A stretch of DNA of 64,000 nucleotides from Rhabditoides inermis (GCA_963966185.1 CAWZYM010000309.1:157501-221500); one strand, 5' to 3'; counted from the stretch's first letter, positions 11,031 to 22,966 are shown. Program-made: numbers and translations. Notes: generated by a model not told the origin, from the sequence alone.

Positions 11031-11255
11031 TTAGATGTTTTGTTAGGTAGTTGAAGTAGTTATTTAGCAGAGGATATGCGATTCCTTATGCAGTTTCAAA
11101 AAAAAATTTTGGACGATAGTGCTCCTGATACCCGCCTCATTTTTTTTTTTAAACATAATTCATAATTGCTTAGCGTATCTCGTACTCACTCTCACGCTCA
11201 TTGTGGCCACATCATATTTTCATCTGTAGATTTAAAGTTCCCGCCATTTCTCCAG

Positions 11256-11291
11256 TTGGACCAACCCGAACTATCGTTCGGGTTGGTCCAA
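11256..11291. repeat. Perfect 16-bp inverted repeat with 4-base loop (copy at 21109-21144)
   Basis: TTGGACCAACCCGAAC, loop TATC, then GTTCGGGTTGGTCCAA. No coding exon spans it. A partial third copy of the arm (GGTCCAA) follows at about 11295. Preserved without change in both duplicates. Confidence 0.85.
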
Positions 11292-12597
11292 AGAAGGTCC
11301 AAACAAGCCCCAAACAGTCTCGTTTTCAATATATGTGCTTTGATGGTGTTTATTTTTCTGACATGAAATCATTGGCCCCTGGAACACACAAACAATTGAT
11401 TGAGTTTTTAAATGAACATAAATGGAGGAAACTAGAGCCCCAAGGCATATATCACGCTCACAAACTGTCGTTTTCTCATCTCGGTCGATCAGCTGTTTCG
11501 ACCGAGCGGTCGCGCATAATGCATGCTATCATTTACTGTCCTCTCATTAATGGTCAATCGTTCCCAAAGATCCCCTCACCATTCGCGTCATGGCTGTCTT
11601 TACACCGGTCGCCCGCAAACAGCGCAATTTGGAATATGATATAATTTAATAGTTTATTACCGTGTTGAGTACTTAACATGGGCAACGTAGGTAACATGTA
11701 CTGAATCGATCAGTGATCGATACTATGGTCATGCTCTGGCTACTTTTACCCTTTTCCTTTTCTGTTCCAGCTGTATTTTTTAATGGTTTTTTTTCTATTT
11801 TGGTAAACTCACTGTCATTCAATGACTGGTATAATCTACTTCAATTGTATATATGTTTGTATAGTTGGCTTGCATATTAAATCCACTTTATCACGAAAAC
11901 ATTAGGGTGTTTAAAGAAAGAAATGAGATCACAGCCTATGAAAGATGTTTTTAAAGATACAGTGACCTATATAATTCTGATGATTTTTAATAACTTTTAC
12001 ATGATTAATCAATGGTTCGAATGCATTTGAACGAAAGTTGTACGTGCACGTTGTGATCTGATTCAATCATTGCACGCTCTGAGCGCAATATTTTGAATTC
12101 CCGCGCTACTCTGGTACTGTCTGATCCTCTTCTTTTCGCGTGCTCTCTCGCTTTTGTAAGCGGTCATTTGCTGTAATCTCGCGCAGTGAGCGGTGTGCCA
12201 CACGCAAAATGGGCGATGAGCGGAGAGGGAAAAGCGAATAGGCCCCTGTATCTTTAAATTGGCAAAGTTGTGCTCATAGCATAACAACGGTCACTGAACC
12301 CGCGAACATCTTCTTGTCAAGCGAGATTTTAAATCGCCCGCGTCATTCACGCGACGTTGCGGGCGGCGTTCGTGCAGGCAGCGCAATTTGAGTTATACGG
12401 AAGTTGTCAATGAATGATACTGTAGTCATTAGACAGATTGACAGAATGTATATTTCGTGTACGTATCGACTAAACAACGATGTTTTACTGTCATTCTAAA
12501 CCATATAAAAACAACGATGTTTTACTGTCATTCTAAATCATATAGTTCTTGCGTAAAGGAAATCGAGTTTAGAACCATTAATACGCATGTTGCATAG
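11292..12597. other. Gene-poor stretch inside duplication copy 1
   Basis: Only short open frames without recognisable domains (one of roughly 100 codons at about 11330-11640). It contains a direct repeat of 30 or more bases (AACGATGTTTTACTGTCATTC at about 12477 and again at 12512) just upstream of the zinc-finger locus. Confidence 0.4.
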
Positions 12598-13112
12598 GTG
12601 GAGACGATTCTGCGGGCAGGAATCGTGAAACTCTTGGTGGAAGCAGAGAGGACATCCTCGGAGATCATCTCCGATTGCCGCGAGCGACTCGATCGTCTCT
12701 CAGCAGCCATCCAAGTTTATCTATGTGAGTGCCAAAATATTACGGAGCCTCAGACTTATTCCAAGAAACTGTGTACATTAATTCCGAACCGCGAAACGCA
12801 AACATTTTCTTGAATTTCCAGGGGAAAACACACACAAAAATAACGCAAATATTTGCAATCGCAAACCAGTTCCGTATTATCTTCGTGGGTGATGTTTACT
12901 ACATCTTGTCAAGTGCTTTCGGTAGTTGTGAACTCCTACTTGATCAGTCTTTTTGCACATTATGTTGTTGCAGACAGATCTCTGGAGTCGGTATCCACTG
13001 ATTATAGTCATTCTACACCTCTGTCACTACCCAAGTGGAAGTGGGTAAGCTGATTCTCATCGCGCAGAACGTGGCGGATTGGAAAGTTGTCGCCTCCGCG
13101 ACGGAGATTTGA
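12598..13112 (+). CDS. Putative upstream exons near the zinc-finger gene
   Basis: Exon-like 12598-12722 (ending before a GTGAGT donor) encodes VETILRAGIVKLLVEAERTS and a further helical, charged stretch. It lacks an ATG, so a first exon must lie upstream if it is expressed. It can be joined in phase to 13036-13112, which encodes EVGKLILIAQNVADWKVVAS and ends at a TGA (13110-13112). Either this is a small separate gene or the broken 5' part of the zinc-finger gene. The copy at 22452-22966 reads the same. No family recognised. Confidence 0.35.
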
Positions 13113-13244
13113 GGTTAGTATTCTTGCGTATTCAATGAAGGGCATATGCTGTCCCGATTATACATATGTGATGAATGTGAGAGGATTGCTGTGTTTAGAC
13201 AACTCGAGTTGTGCATCTGTTCGAGACGCTCGGAAAGAAGCTGA

Positions 13245-15783
13245 ATGCTGACGTTTTTGGAGGAGAGACGCGTTTGTGTGGCCACAATGGCATCCGCTGT
13301 CGACCTGCTTCGTGGCCAGGTATGATGATTCGGGATCAGGTGATTAGGAAATGACAGATGCCACACTACGACACATCGTCATTATATAATATCGTAAATT
13401 GATGCAATTTTTCGAGCATTGTGGTGTTGACACGAGGGTGTCGTGGTGTCTGGTATTTGCTGTCTACCTTAGTACTAATGATTCATTAGTTCGTCAATAG
13501 TGTTGTGAAAGAGGTGCTACGTGATAATCAGAATAATTGTTTCAGACGAGCATTCTCTACGACCAGCTTTGGAGGAAGTGGACTGAGAACGGAGCGAAAA
13601 TGGAGAGAGTGATCAGAGACATTGACGACACGAAGAACGTTTACGTCCCAAGTGCCACGCTCACTTCCAAGGCCGCCCTCATGATTGATATGCAGAAGGT
13701 ATTATTGTCGATTGTTTTATGTACTACCTCTTGTCACTCACTGTGTTTTCAGTACATCAGAGGAATGAAGGAGGCGATCAACGTAGGCGTCGGTCTCTGC
13801 GAGACCGGGAACACCGCCACCGGTGATCTGCTGTCGCTGCTGGCTGACATCGACGCAGTCTCGGAGCAGCTAGCTTTTGTTCTCGTCAGATTCTACAGGT
13901 ATGCGACCAATGTTTGCACGTACACACTTTTTTAATTAGCGAAATAGTGTTTCGTATTGTTAGATTTTCAATCATGCTCTTAATAAAATATGATTGTTTT
14001 TTTTCTTTTAGGACAAGTGGGAGCAGGAGAGTACGGCGAGCAGCGCCAGCATCGTCGTCGACGACGAGGTAGTAACAGTTGTTCAACGTTTATAATCCTA
14101 AAATGTAGAAATCGCAATGTCTGTCCATCCGTAAGTGAAGGATTACGGTAGTAGTTACACCACATTCCCTTTATACCCAAAAGTGACCTCAGTTGCGACT
14201 CCGGCGAATAATGAAATAGCGCCGCGTTGTGTAGGTAGGGGAATTTTTTCTTTGGTCTTTTCTTTGGTACATCAAGTGTAAGATGTTTCAACGAAAAATC
14301 AATGATGAGAATGAGGTTTCTATAAAAGTTGTGTTTTATATAGCAATTGACCTGTTCAGCAGCCCGCCAATGATCATACCGTGTACACTGTGAGCGACAG
14401 TGAAGACGAGAATGGACAAGGGTTGGACAAGGAGAGGAAGGACACCGAGTGAGTTGCTATTCTATTAATGATTTGCTGGCACATACCACTAACTCATGGT
14501 TTTTGTAGGTCTGATTGAAGTTCACAGATTACTTATAAAAATGTGTTCCGCCAATTTCTTTTGAAGGGAATGGGAACACTGAATTTTCAAATAAAAGAAT
14601 CATGACCAATAATGATGCCTGTTCGTGGATTTTTCAATCTGTTGGCTGGCCATTGTAGATTGCATATATTTGTGTAGATTGTAAAAAGTTGCAAAGTGTC
14701 ATGTGATTATTTTCTTGTCTCGGATAAAAAAAATTCTGTTTCAGAGCCCTGCAGCTCAAACACGGGTTCGATGTGGAGCAGGAGAAGGAGGAGAAGGAGA
14801 ATGAGGAGAAGGAGCAGGAGCTGATTCGTTCTAGTGAGGAGGCTGAGGTGAGATCAGCGTGGGAGAGATTACAGACAATTCGGAGAGATTTGAAAAGCTT
14901 TACAGAGTAAGACGCGTGACGATACTGTGGGTGCGCCAAAGGCTCTCTGTGCGCACGACTTCATGTGTCAGGTGCATACATATCACGACTAGCTAGATAG
15001 ATAACTGATAACTTTTTGGCAATTCAGAGGCTGGGGATGACCGAGCACCTGTTGGACGAGCACTGTGTTCCCAGTGGCTACCGCCTCCAATGTCCCGAAT
15101 GCCCCAAGATGTACTACAGTGAGTTATCACATTCCAAATTTTTCATGTATTTTGTCCATTCCATCAATGTAATGCTTTTTATGCGTGCATTCATGTCAAA
15201 TCAAATTTTATCCACAATCTATTATTTAAGTACGTATCAAATATGATATATGATTTAGTTAGCGCTGGGAAATACGTAGCTTTTGAATTGTCAAAAGTAA
15301 CTATGTGCTTTCAGTTACGAACAGTCTACAGCGTCACATGCGATATGATCACGGTTATGCGAGTGTGCCCTACACGACTCTTTTGTCGAATGAGGAGCTA
15401 AGGAGGTTGGATCTTCTCTATGTGAGTTACCAATTGTGTGTTAAACGTGTCGTTTCTTCTTGTCCGTCGATTGTCTTCTATTGTGATTGGGGAGTCGTTG
15501 GATACTTGATTATCGTAGTGCTTACAGGGAAGGGGCGCTGCGCGGCGGTGGAACAAGAAGGAGAAGCCCTCGCTGTCTGAGGTGGCGGAGCAAGAGCAAG
15601 ATGGGTTAGTGAAAGTGGAGGGGAACCTTTGGCAGTTTTTTTTAATCACCGAGCGGTCAGGGTCGATGTATCTGCATTATAGATCCTTCTTGAAAAGATA
15701 TTGTAAAGTTGGACGGAACGTTCGATACGAGTTTGGAATCATAGTTGAGTTCTACTTATAGGTCGGCAAGGTCGGAGGAGTAA
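13245..15783 (+). CDS. Single-C2H2 zinc-finger protein with acidic coiled-coil segment, copy 1
   Basis: Proposed exons: 13245-13319, 13546-13698, 13753-13878 (or to 13898), 14012-14068, 14360-14448, 14745-14847, 15028-15118, 15315-15421, 15528-15604, 15762-15783. The start may be 13245 or the in-frame ATG at 13287 (CACAATGG). The N-terminal half is helical (SILYDQLWRKWTENG, AINVGVGLCETGNTATGDLL). An acidic linker (VSDSEDENGQG) and a Glu/Lys coiled coil follow, then one C2H2 finger (CPECPKMYY...LQRHMRYDH, spacing CX2CX12HX4H) and a charged tail ending SARSEE. A lone finger suggests a nuclear role, but I cannot name the gene. Exon 3 needs a weak donor (TTT|GTTCTC) to keep the DKWEQE frame; the stronger donor at 13899 shifts it. 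Confidence 0.55.
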
Positions 15784-16072
15784 AGAAGACGAGGGGAGTG
15801 TCTTCCCTATATTTGCCTTGCGAGAGGCCATATTATGTGTAGTTGTTGTTTTCTGTGCAGATTCATGACTCTTTCTTATTATTAATGTTTTTTTTTTCGT
15901 GTAGACTTATGACTCTGATAGCCCAGTTCCCTTCTGATAGCCCAGTTCCCGTTTGTTTTTGGATTTCATTGTTTCGTTGTCGCTTAGACTTTATTCATAC
16001 ACCAAACAGTCATATAAAGTTTTTGTTCTCGACTCCCCCTTGAACATGCACTCTTTCGAATCGACTGACACT

Positions 16073-16073
<1 letters not shown>
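15784..16073. other. Short gene-free stretch after the zinc-finger gene
   Basis: T-rich. It has a local direct repeat, GATAGCCCAGTTCCC, at about 15917 and 15936. No coding signal. Confidence 0.4.
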
Positions 16074-16117
<44 letters not shown>

Positions 16118-16144
16118 GAGAGAGAGGGGGGAGAGAGAGGGGGG
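16074..16144 (+). repeat. (GA)n tract before the broken ALP exon (copy at about 25928-25999)
   Basis: GA run ending in GGGG-interrupted units, in the same position relative to the exon as the tract in ALP intron 16. This supports common descent of the segment. Confidence 0.8.
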
Positions 16145-16163
16145 AATACTCTTACCGTTCCAG

Positions 16164-16380
16164 TATCCTGAACCGAGACCAAACTCAGTCGCCCGCCTAC
16201 CTATCTTCCGACACCCGCAGGCTCATCGAAGAGCATGAGGTATTACTTTGCATAGTTGTTTACATATTTACATTTTGTTTATCTAGTCGCGTTCTGTCTC
16301 CATCCGCTCACAGCGCTTCATTCAAGAGGATAAGCAACGCCTTAGGAACGACCACAACGACCCCGCGATCCTTTGTGTGA
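16164..16380 (+). pseudogene. Older fragment of ALP exons 17-18, within copy 1
   Basis: 16164-16233 is clearly homologous to ALP exon 17 (ILNRDQTQSPAYLSSDTRRL then IEEHE; the gene has ILNRGQTQSPAYLSSDTRRL then IEEQE). It has lost the exon's last residues (GRTR) and reads into GTATTA. After an intron-like gap, 16288-16380 matches exon 18 (SASFKRISNALGT) and its 3' flank, including CCCCGCGAT.CTTTGTGTGA. Divergence here is far greater than between the two large copies, so this piece predates the tandem duplication. No 5' exons are nearby. Confidence 0.8.
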
Positions 16381-16450
16381 ACGATTTGCAAAAAAGAAAT
16401 CACTTGCGAAAGCGTTGTAGATCAAATTATTTTCTTATTATCGTAATTGA

Positions 16451-16504
16451 GGGCGGCGCGCAGCGCCGCCCGTTTGTCTTGATCTTTGACGCGCGCAGCG
16501 CGTC
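16451..16504. repeat. Twin GC-rich perfect hairpins (copy at about 26307-26360)
   Basis: GGGCGGCGC-GCA-GCGCCGCCC, then GACGCGC-GCA-GCGCGTC. Both have the same GCA loop, and similar short GC palindromes mark other repeats in this window (58.1, 59.1 and 59.7 kb). Confidence 0.75.
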
Positions 16505-17341
16505 ACCCCCAAGGCATACTCAATTTCCTCTATCCCAATACGATATACTCCATAGTATGTGTTTTTTTTTGTTAGAATATCATTTGACAAGACTTATGAG
16601 TATGATACAATAAATAAATATCGGTTGCGGCTTCAAAAATATCCAAAACAACTTTTCGCTCATTCTGCCACTAAACGTGTTTACGACGACGACAACGACG
16701 GTGTGCATCACGTAAGCCCCGCCCACTGCACTCTGCGCTCATTGGTCGCTCGGCCCACTGTCTGTGCAATCTGATTGGTCGAACGCTCATGCCCCGCCTC
16801 TCGCTCAGCCACTCTCACATCCCGGCCTCTTGGCTCTCTCACGACCGTACGCTCTCTGCGCGCTCTCTTCTTCTTCCAGCCGAGCATGCCCCGCTTTTCG
16901 ATCAGCCACTCTCTTTCTCTCCAGACCGTCTGATTCTCTCACTTGCGCACGCTCTCTGCGCGCTCTCTCTTTCTCGTGCGAGCCAGAATGGGCAGCCGGC
17001 CTGAAATCAAATGGATCGATCGGTGAGAAGAGGGCCAGTGAGAGCGCTCGGCAGTTAAAGAACGTGCGAATAGGGGAGGAGCAGAGCAGTGCGGGTGAGG
17101 CTGCTTTGATCTCTGTGCCACAACTTCCCAATTTTAACAGTAATACTACCATTAACATAATATAATAAGGAAGATCAGTTTAACGCACTCGGCTCTGCAA
17201 TTACAATCATGACCGAGGTTTCAGTGGCTCAAAATCTAATGTACGTATGTGCATACATAAATGATTCCAAAAGCAACATTCGAATTCATTTACAAACATT
17301 CGCAAAACATTCGCAAAACAAACTGGCAGATATGAAGATCG

Positions 17342-17400
17342 AACGCGCCTGGTTAGTACCAGTACGCCCTCACCCTACCACTTGAACTATTCCACATCAT
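17342..17400 (-). other. tRNA-like segment, minus strand (copy at about 27197-27255)
   Basis: Read on the minus strand it has an A-box-like TAGTTCAAGTGGTAGGG and, about 35 bases on, a B-box-like GCGTTCGATCTT. No closing acceptor stem is evident. Probably a SINE or pseudogene. Confidence 0.3.
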
Positions 17401-17679
17401 GATGAAACTTCTTTGAGAATATGGGGTGGCTAGCGCAGTCACGGCAATTCACAGTGAACAAAGAAAATTTGACGCGCGGCGCGTTCCGCGGCGGAATCAT
17501 TTTTCTCAAATTGCCACACACTCTCGCTCACTCTCGTTTCTTTTCCACGCTCGCGCCGTCTGCCGTCTCTCTGATTGCATGATCTCTCGCGCACTCTCTG
17601 TCTCAATCAGTAGAATGAGTCTCGAAACGAAACCGCTCTAAAACGGTTTGTCATCATGCAGCTTTTGTTCAGTTGTGAA

Positions 17680-17750
17680 TTGCCGTGGCAGTGGATGTGC
17701 GCTCATCATGCTGAAGGTCCCGAGTTCAATTCTCTCGGCGGCCAATGATG
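17680..17750 (+). other. tRNA-like segment (copy at about 27535-27605)
   Basis: GCCGTGGCAGTGGA resembles an A box. TCATCATGCTGAAGG resembles a Met-tRNA anticodon arm, and CCGAG-TTCAATTCT-CTCGG forms a T-arm-like hairpin. ATTGCCG and CGGC...CCAAT could partly close a stem. Likely tRNA-derived. Confidence 0.35.
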
Positions 17751-18134
17751 TACCGCTAGTCACGGTGGAGTGACGACCACCTTCACTACTTTCGTGAGCC
17801 TCTAGTCAGAAGTCTGTGACGTCATCTGATCCAAATTCATTGCATCAATCGATGGACCCCATGTAAGCAGCTAGCGATTTGTACTCGAGAGCCTTAGGTC
17901 GGTCCCCTTATTGGCTAGGTCGGTTGTATAACTTGAAACTGCTGATAAACAAACTTTTAACGGTACATGCACTAGCGATATGACATGATAACTAGTCGTC
18001 GTGTGTTGATTTTCGCTTGCTTTCCTCGTAGATAAACAATTATAGTCGAATAGTTTGTAGTCGATCGAACAACATCAAATATACAAAAATATCGTAAGAT
18101 CGATAAAAAGGAATAATACAAATAATTTTGTTAG

Positions 18135-18803
18135 GCACTGGCTCTCGCGTGCACTGGACAAACTCGACTGGTGACAACTTTGGAATGAATGGAGGAAGCA
18201 ACTTCTCCAACAACTTCCAGTCAAACGTCAACCACAAGGTATTGACGAGTACTATCACCAGGGACTTTGTAAACAGTTCTATTTTGGTGGGATAGAAGAG
18301 GGAGATGAGAGAGGATGTAAGGGAATGTGTGAGAGAGAATGAGGAGAATGAGAAAGAGAGAAAGAGAAAGAGAGAAAGAGAGAGCGAGAGCGAGAGAACG
18401 AGAGAGAAAATGATATGATAATCGGACATTTTCAGACGCACGAGATTGAGCGCTTCGGCCAGAACCACTTCGGCACGGGAGGCCAGCACGGAGTCGGACA
18501 CGTATCGCGCTCGGTGGGAAAGATTTTACTTCTCAAGTAGTCGTCAGACTCAACTTTTGCTGGCAAAAGCGCAAAAGACCCCCAGAAAGATGTCATGAGA
18601 ACGCGTGGATTGTCTGACTCTCTTTCCTCCTTTTCACTTTTCACAACATCTTCCCAGTGCTTACATGACATTCCAACATCCAGCTGTCGTTTCAGGCCCC
18701 GTTCTCCGCGCATGTCGGTCAGCCGATCAACGGAAATGGATTCGAGGCCAAGATCGCCGGGTACGGCACCGGAGGAGGCGAGTACGGAGACGGAGCTGGA
18801 AAG

Positions 18804-18858
<55 letters not shown>

Positions 18859-19592
18859 CCAGTATAGAGACCAGATGTTGCAGGGCTACGCTGCGCCCGT
18901 GAACGCTGTCAACTCGGGCGCCAACATGGGATCGAACTTTGCGAACGGCGGCGGTGCCGGCGGCAACTTCGGGGGCCACTCTGGATTCGGGTCGAGCGGC
19001 GGTGGCTTCGGCGGGTCGTCGGCGCCGTTCGGAGGCAGCGGAGTGGGAGGCGGGCGCCCCGTCAGCCATCCGGTATGGGTGATAGACAGTCAGAAGACAA
19101 GCTTGTCTCAGGTTCACGTGGACACTGCCCGCACCGAGTCGCCGTACGCGCGCGGAGGCAGCACCGCCCGCACCCTCTCCCCCCACAGGGGACAGAGCCC
19201 ATACGGTGAGGAGTACAAGGGCAGGGTCGAGTGAGCACGCATTTGTATCTACTTTACCATTCTTTGATTTGATATTAATCACAAATACGTTGCACCACTT
19301 ATTACAGCCACATATTTGTCCCCAGATGTTACCTGAATACGCACTGATAAACAATTGAATATGCACTTGAGGCGATCGCGTGCGCTTCCAGTCGCCGTCG
19401 TCGCGCACCCGTCGAGATCTGTCGCCCGGAAGCGCCATCCAGCATCTACAGGTAAGTGTGTGCCCTCCTTCCTTCTCCACTCCTCTTTCAGTACAACTCG
19501 CCCATGAACCTGTACTCTTCCGAGTCGGCGGCTGAGCAGTACTACGGACAGACGGGAGTCAAGCCAGAGTGAGTAGAGGGAGAGAGAGAGAG

Positions 19593-19637
<45 letters not shown>

Positions 19638-19869
19638 AAGCGGAGAGATCATATGCACACGGTTTCAGCATCCTGAACCGCGGCCAGACTCAGTCGCCCG
19701 CCTACCTGTCCTCCGATACGCGCAGGCTCATCGAGGAGCAGGAGGGACGCACCAGGTGGGTTGTGCACTTGTTTTTTACATGCTTGTTTGCAGTCGCGGT
19801 CTGTCTCCTTCTACTCAGAGCGCTTCGTTCAAGAGGATCAGTAACGCCTGCGGAACGCCCGTCAACTAA
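18135..19869 (+). pseudogene. 5'-truncated ALP copy (exons 10-18 only)
   Basis: Exons at 18135-18238, 18436-18513, 18696-18803, 18884-19072, 19112-19205, 19372-19451, 19492-19568, 19669-19746 (ending about 19755) and 19794-19869 repeat ALP exons 10-18 with open reading and intact splice sites. The PDZ exons 1-9 and the promoter are missing because the duplication starts in intron 9. It retains the complete ZM motif. Unless a new promoter or splicing from the upstream copy feeds it, it should be silent. No disabling changes have accumulated, consistent with youth. Confidence 0.8.
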
Positions 19870-22451
19870 TCGAGTATTTCGTATTCAACTGTGACCCCCG
19901 CGATGCTTTGTGTGAACGATTAATAATAACGAAACCACCGTCCCGTGCCTTACTAGTCGATTCAGATATATTTGTACAAATTAACTGATTAGATTTGTGC
20001 ATAGCGCGATGCTTATGATTTATAAATTTTTCTTTTTTCTTTTTTAAATGAAAATCATGAAATCATGAAAAGTTGACCTAATTTGGAGTTGTGCATATTG
20101 GTGCAACACTATCTTTCGCACTATACTTCCTTGTGCGCACTAATGTCTAATATTTTTAACGTTTATATTTCTTATTCCTGTTCTGTGATTCTTTTCTTTC
20201 TTTCTATGCTTCAAGAGTATTTGATATGTTGATACCAAACGGGCATATCGTCTTGGATGGTGTGTGACAGATGTTGTTTTGATCGACACACTGCTTTGAT
20301 TTACGTACTCGCTGCCCGAGTCCGTGATTTATCGTACGTTCTTACCATTGTTTATTTATGCCCGGCCCGTAATTTATCATCACGCCCGGCCCGGCTCGCG
20401 GTTTACCATTAGACCTGGCCCGGCCCGCGGTGCACCGTGAGGCTCGGACCGGCCCGCTCTTTACCGTTAGGTCCGGCCCGGCCCGTGATTTACCCACGGC
20501 TCGTCAAAGCAACAGAGCCCGCGCACTCCCTCTGTGACGGGCTCTAACCATTTCACCTCTCAAGTCACGCCCACCAACTTTCAGCACGAAAACCAAAAAT
20601 GCATATTTGCGAATCATAACTCGCTAATCACCAGCAGCAAAACTCGCGGCCATGTGGGCAGTGCTTTTCGAAATCACCCTAGAGCATCCGTGGCGCAGTG
20701 CGATCACGCTAGCCTGGTAATCTGGCTACCGGGATTCGAGTCCTCATCTTTCTGATCGTTTTGAGTAATTAGTGTTGAAACAAAAGTTCAAATTCAAGCC
20801 ACGCCCACTTCACTAAGCCCCGCCCACTCTGATCGCCACGCTTTTTCAACGGAGGGAGTGCGCGCTTGACAAGCCGTGTACCATTAGATGTTTTGTTAGG
20901 TAGTTGAAGTAGTTATTTAGCAGAGGATATGCGATTCCTTATGCAGTTTCAAAAAAAAATTTTGGACGATAGTGCTCCTGATACCCGCCTCATTTTTTTT
21001 TTTAAACATAATTCATAATTGCTTAGCGTATCTCGTACTCACTCTCACGCTCATTGTGGCCACATCATATTTTCATCTGTAGATTTAAAGTTCCCGCCAT
21101 TTCTCCAGTTGGACCAACCCGAACTATCGTTCGGGTTGGTCCAAAGAAGGTCCAAACAAGCCCCAAACAGTCTCGTTTTCAATATATGTGCTTTGATGGT
21201 GTTTATTTTTCTGACATGAAATCATTGGCCCCTGGAACACACAAACAATTGATTGAGTTTTTAAATGAACATAAATGGAGGAAACTAGAGCCCCAAGGCA
21301 TATATCACGCTCACAAACTGTCGTTTTCTCATCTCGGTCGATCAGCTGTTTCGACCGAGCGGTCGCGCATAATGCATGCTATCATTTACTGTCCTCTCAT
21401 TAATGGTCAATCGTTCCCAAAGATCCCCTCACCATTCGCGTCATGGCTGTCTTTACACCGGTCGCCCGCAAACAGCGCAATTTGGAATATGATATAATTT
21501 AATAGTTTATTACCGTGTTGAGTACTTAACATGGGCAACGTAGGTAACATGTACTGAATCGATCAGTGATCGATACTATGGTCATGCTCTGGCTACTTTT
21601 ACCCTTTTCCTTTTCTGTTCCAGCTGTATTTTTTAATGGTTTTTTTTTCTATTTTGGTAAACTCACTGTCATTCAATGACTGGTATAATCTACTTCAATT
21701 GTATATATGTTTGTATAGTTGGCTTGCATATTAAATCCACTTTATCACGAAAACATTAGGGTGTTTAAAGAAAGAAATGAGATCACAGCCTATGAAAGAT
21801 GTTTTTAAAGATACAGTGACCTATATAATTCTGATGATTTTTAATAACTTTTACATGATTAATCAATGGTTCGAATGCATTTGAACGAAAGTTGTACGTG
21901 CACGTTGTGATCTGATTCAATCATTGCACGCTCTGAGCGCAATATTTTGAATTCCCGCGCTACTCTGGTACTGTCTGATCCTCTTCTTTTCGCGTGCTCT
22001 CTCGCTTTTGTAAGCGGTCATTTGCTGTAATCTCGCGCAGTGAGCGGTGTGCCACACGCAAAATGGGCGATGAGCGGAGAGGGAAAAGCGAATAGGCCCC
22101 TGTATCTTTAAATTGGCAAAGTTGTGCTCATAGCATAACAACGGTCACTGAACCCGCGAACATCTTCTTGTCAAGCGAGATTTTAAATCGCCCGCGTCAT
22201 TCACGCGACGTTGCGGGCGGCGTTCGTGCAGGCAGCGCAATTTGAGTTATACGGAAGTTGTCAATGAATGATACTGTAGTCATTAGACAGATTGACAGAA
22301 TGTATATTTCGTGTACGTATCGACTAAACAACGATGTTTTACTGTCATTCTAAACCATATAAAAACAACGATGTTTTACTGTCATTCTAAATCATATAGT
22401 TCTTGCGTAAAGGAAATCGAGTTTAGAACCATTAATACGCATGTTGCATAG

Positions 22452-22966
22452 GTGGAGACGATTCTGCGGGCAGGAATCGTGAAACTCTTGGTGGAAGCAG
22501 AGAGGACATCCTCGGAGATCATCTCCGATTGCCGCGAGCGACTCGATCGTCTCTCAGCAGCCATCCAAGTTTATCTATGTGAGTGCCAAAATATTACGGA
22601 GCCTCAGACTTATTCCAAGAAACTGTGTACATTAATTCCGAACCGCGAAACGCAAACATTTTCTTGAATTTCCAGGGGAAAACACACACAAAAATAACGC
22701 AAATATTTGCAATCGCAAACCAGTTCCGTATTATCTTCGTGGGTGATGTTTACTACATCTTGTCAAGTGCTTTCGGTAGTTGTGAACTCCTACTTGATCA
22801 GTCTTTTTGCACATTATGTTGTTGCAGACAGATCTCTGGAGTCGGTATCCACTGATTATAGTCATTCTACACCTCTGTCACTACCCAAGTGGAAGTGGGT
22901 AAGCTGATTCTCATCGCGCAGAACGTGGCGGATTGGAAAGTTGTCGCCTCCGCGACGGAGATTTGA
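22452..22966 (+). CDS. Putative upstream exons near the zinc-finger gene, copy 2
   Basis: Same open exon-like stretches as 12598-13112, including the terminal TGA and the absence of an in-frame ATG. Their identity to copy 1 gives no independent evidence for coding. Confidence 0.3.

Larger units (their letters stand above)
8161..17995 (+). repeat. Tandem segmental duplication, copy 1 (9,835 bp)
   Basis: The sequence from TCGTCGTGTGTTG at 8161 to GATAACTAG at 17995 is repeated directly from 17996 to 27850. Copy 1 begins inside intron 9 of the ALP gene and carries ALP exons 10-18, repeats with tRNA-like sequence, the zinc-finger gene and an older ALP exon fragment. The differences I found by eye are GA-tract and homopolymer lengths plus one base substitution (13582 A versus 23436 G). 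Confidence 0.95.
16381..17995. other. Repeat-rich end of duplication copy 1
   Basis: Contains two GC hairpins (16451-16471 and 16488-16504), a CT/GCGC-rich stretch at about 16800-17000 that yields only Ser/Arg/Leu-rich open frames, and two tRNA-like segments at about 17342-17400 and 17680-17750. No supported gene. Confidence 0.5.

Noticed and set aside
12598..12600. Start codon at 12598
   Set aside because: The codon is GTG directly after an AG; this looks like an internal exon behind an acceptor, not an initiation site.
16764..17165. Overlapping open frames on both strands in the CT/GCGC-rich part of each duplication unit
   Set aside because: Low-complexity composition, no splice partners, no domain, and equal openness on both strands.
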